A stretch of 64,000 nucleotides of DNA, taken from positions 5,518,501 through 5,582,500 of the forward strand of contig NZ_AP023247.1 in assembly GCF_016756535.1 (NCBI RefSeq). Direction: 5' to 3'. How positions within the stretch are numbered: position 1 is the first letter of the stretch; the number at the start of each line of letters is the position of its first letter. The notes below the pieces were generated by a model. That model was not told the DNA's origin and searched no databases. It saw only the letters and a program-made list of their open reading frames with translations. Both the position numbers and the translations under genes were made by a program. Origin of the DNA: Mesorhizobium sp. 131-2-1. GTDB lineage: Bacteria; Pseudomonadota; Alphaproteobacteria; Rhizobiales; Rhizobiaceae. Below, piece by piece: positions 63,389 through 64,000 of the stretch.

Positions 63389-64000
63389 TCAGGCTCCCTT
63401 GATCTCGGCTTTGTCCAGGGTGTTCAGAATGAACGCCTGAAGTTGCTTGTCGAGCTTGACGCGTTTCTTGATGCGATCGCGAAGATGAACGGCGGACGCC
63501 GATTCGATCTTGCGGATCATGCTGGTTGCGGCCTTGAGATCGACCCCGGCGCAGATGACGCCGTGACTTGCCAGAAGATACGCAAAGATGTCTGGCCGCA
63601 GGGCCTTCGCGAAAGCCTTGGCCAACATTCCTGTGCCGGAAGGCCTGTACGGAATGAGGGCGACATGGGGACCCAGAGTCGTAAGGTCGCTTCCCTTCGG
63701 CCAGGGCAGAATTTCGTGCAGCAGCGCTACCGCGCTTGCGATCGGTTGGTGGGTATGAACGCTGGCATTGCGACCGGGATGGGTCCTGAGCAACCGCGCA
63801 TGCAGACCCTTTTCGATGGTGGGTGTCCTGTCACCTTCCACAACCTCGAGCGTGTCGATGTTGAGGATCACCACGTCTTCTGCCCGCACGGAGTAGTAGT
63901 CCGTGGCCGAGGGCGTGGCCGCCATCAGCTTGTGGTCGACGCGAACGCCGATATTTCCACCCGTTCCGGCAAAATAGCCTTTATCCGCGAAGTAGCGGCA
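63389..64000 (-). CDS. Class II aldolase/adducin family protein (5' partial)
   Basis: 203 codons plus stop are visible; the frame is open to base 64000 and reads RYFADKGYFAGTGGNIGVRV, the usual N-terminal region of FucA-type aldolases, so the start is beyond the window. The ATG at 63925 is internal. Zinc site complete: HTHQP (VHTHQPIASAVAL) and the later SHGVICAG. Probably cleaves or forms a carbon-carbon bond in a sugar phosphate or similar. It is upstream of the aminotransferase and the metal-less paralogue on the same strand. Confidence 0.88.
   Translation of the reverse strand, partial: CRYFADKGYFAGTGGNIGVRVDHKLMAATPSATDYYSVRAEDVVILNIDTLEVVEGDRTPTIEKGLHARLLRTHPGRNASVHTHQPIASAVALLHEILPWPKGSDLTTLGPHVALIPYRPSGTGMLAKAFAKALRPDIFAYLLASHGVICAGVDLKAATSMIRKIESASAVHLRDRIKKRVKLDKQLQAFILNTLDKAEIKGA

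Noticed and set aside
1..64000. Search for CRISPR arrays, tRNA, rRNA and defence genes
   Set aside because: No regularly spaced repeats, no cloverleaf-like segments and no nuclease, toxin-antitoxin or restriction motifs were seen.

Overview
The window is a GC-rich alphaproteobacterial chromosome segment, most likely from a Mesorhizobium-like rhizobium (order Hyphomicrobiales). The evidence is the large share of ABC uptake systems, GntR/FCD regulators and class III nucleotidyl cyclases, a fused glycosyltransferase/methyltransferase/deacetylase protein, and a palindromic intergenic element beginning GAGCAATTCC of the kind common in rhizobial genomes. I see no rRNA, tRNA, CRISPR array, insertion sequence or phage gene. 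Both ends cut a gene: a cyclase/TPR protein on the left and a class II aldolase on the right.

Layout. 0-9.9 kb: the end of a cyclase-TolB-TPR protein, the trifunctional GT2/methyltransferase/deacetylase, an unrecognised 467-aa protein, a GNAT acetyltransferase, a membrane protein, a DUF5939 cyclase and a small methyltransferase-like protein. 10-16 kb: a complete peptide-type ABC importer operon on the minus strand (fused double ATPase, binding protein, two permeases). 16-30 kb: a signalling and glycoconjugate block. It holds a cyclase, a DUF3095 cyclase-fold protein, a GT4 with a deacetylase-like partner, a metallo-beta-lactamase-fold hydrolase, a lone cyclic-nucleotide-binding protein, an ABC exporter whose ATPase domain is disrupted and enlarged, a methyltransferase-like protein and a three-glycosyltransferase operon. 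30.5-33 kb: a long MscS channel. 33-35 kb: an AT-richer patch with an M35-type metallopeptidase and a SnoaL-like secreted protein, followed by a secreted protein with two CXXCH sites. 37-43 kb: a cyclase-AAA-TPR giant, a second DUF5939 cyclase and a lipoprotein aminopeptidase.

43-64 kb is carbon catabolism. A ribose/fructose-type ABC importer with a zinc alcohol dehydrogenase is divergent from a GntR/FCD regulator, with a long inverted repeat between them. A second GntR with a DJ-1 protein is divergent from an iron-dependent alcohol dehydrogenase, a succinate-semialdehyde-type dehydrogenase, an alpha/beta hydrolase and a VOC protein, a gene set resembling gamma-hydroxybutyrate catabolism. A third GntR is divergent from an enolase-superfamily enzyme and a CUT1 sugar importer; the control region between them is tandemly duplicated. 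The right end is a minus-strand operon of class II aldolase, class III aminotransferase, a second aldolase-like protein without metal ligands, and a short-chain dehydrogenase.

Most notable signals: the apparently ATPase-dead exporter beside a cyclic-nucleotide-binding protein; six cyclase-fold proteins within 42 kb; the duplicated promoter with paired operator-like motifs; the metal-less aldolase paralogue; and the single-chain NodC/NodS/NodB-like protein. All functional assignments are from reading translated sequence; no search was run.
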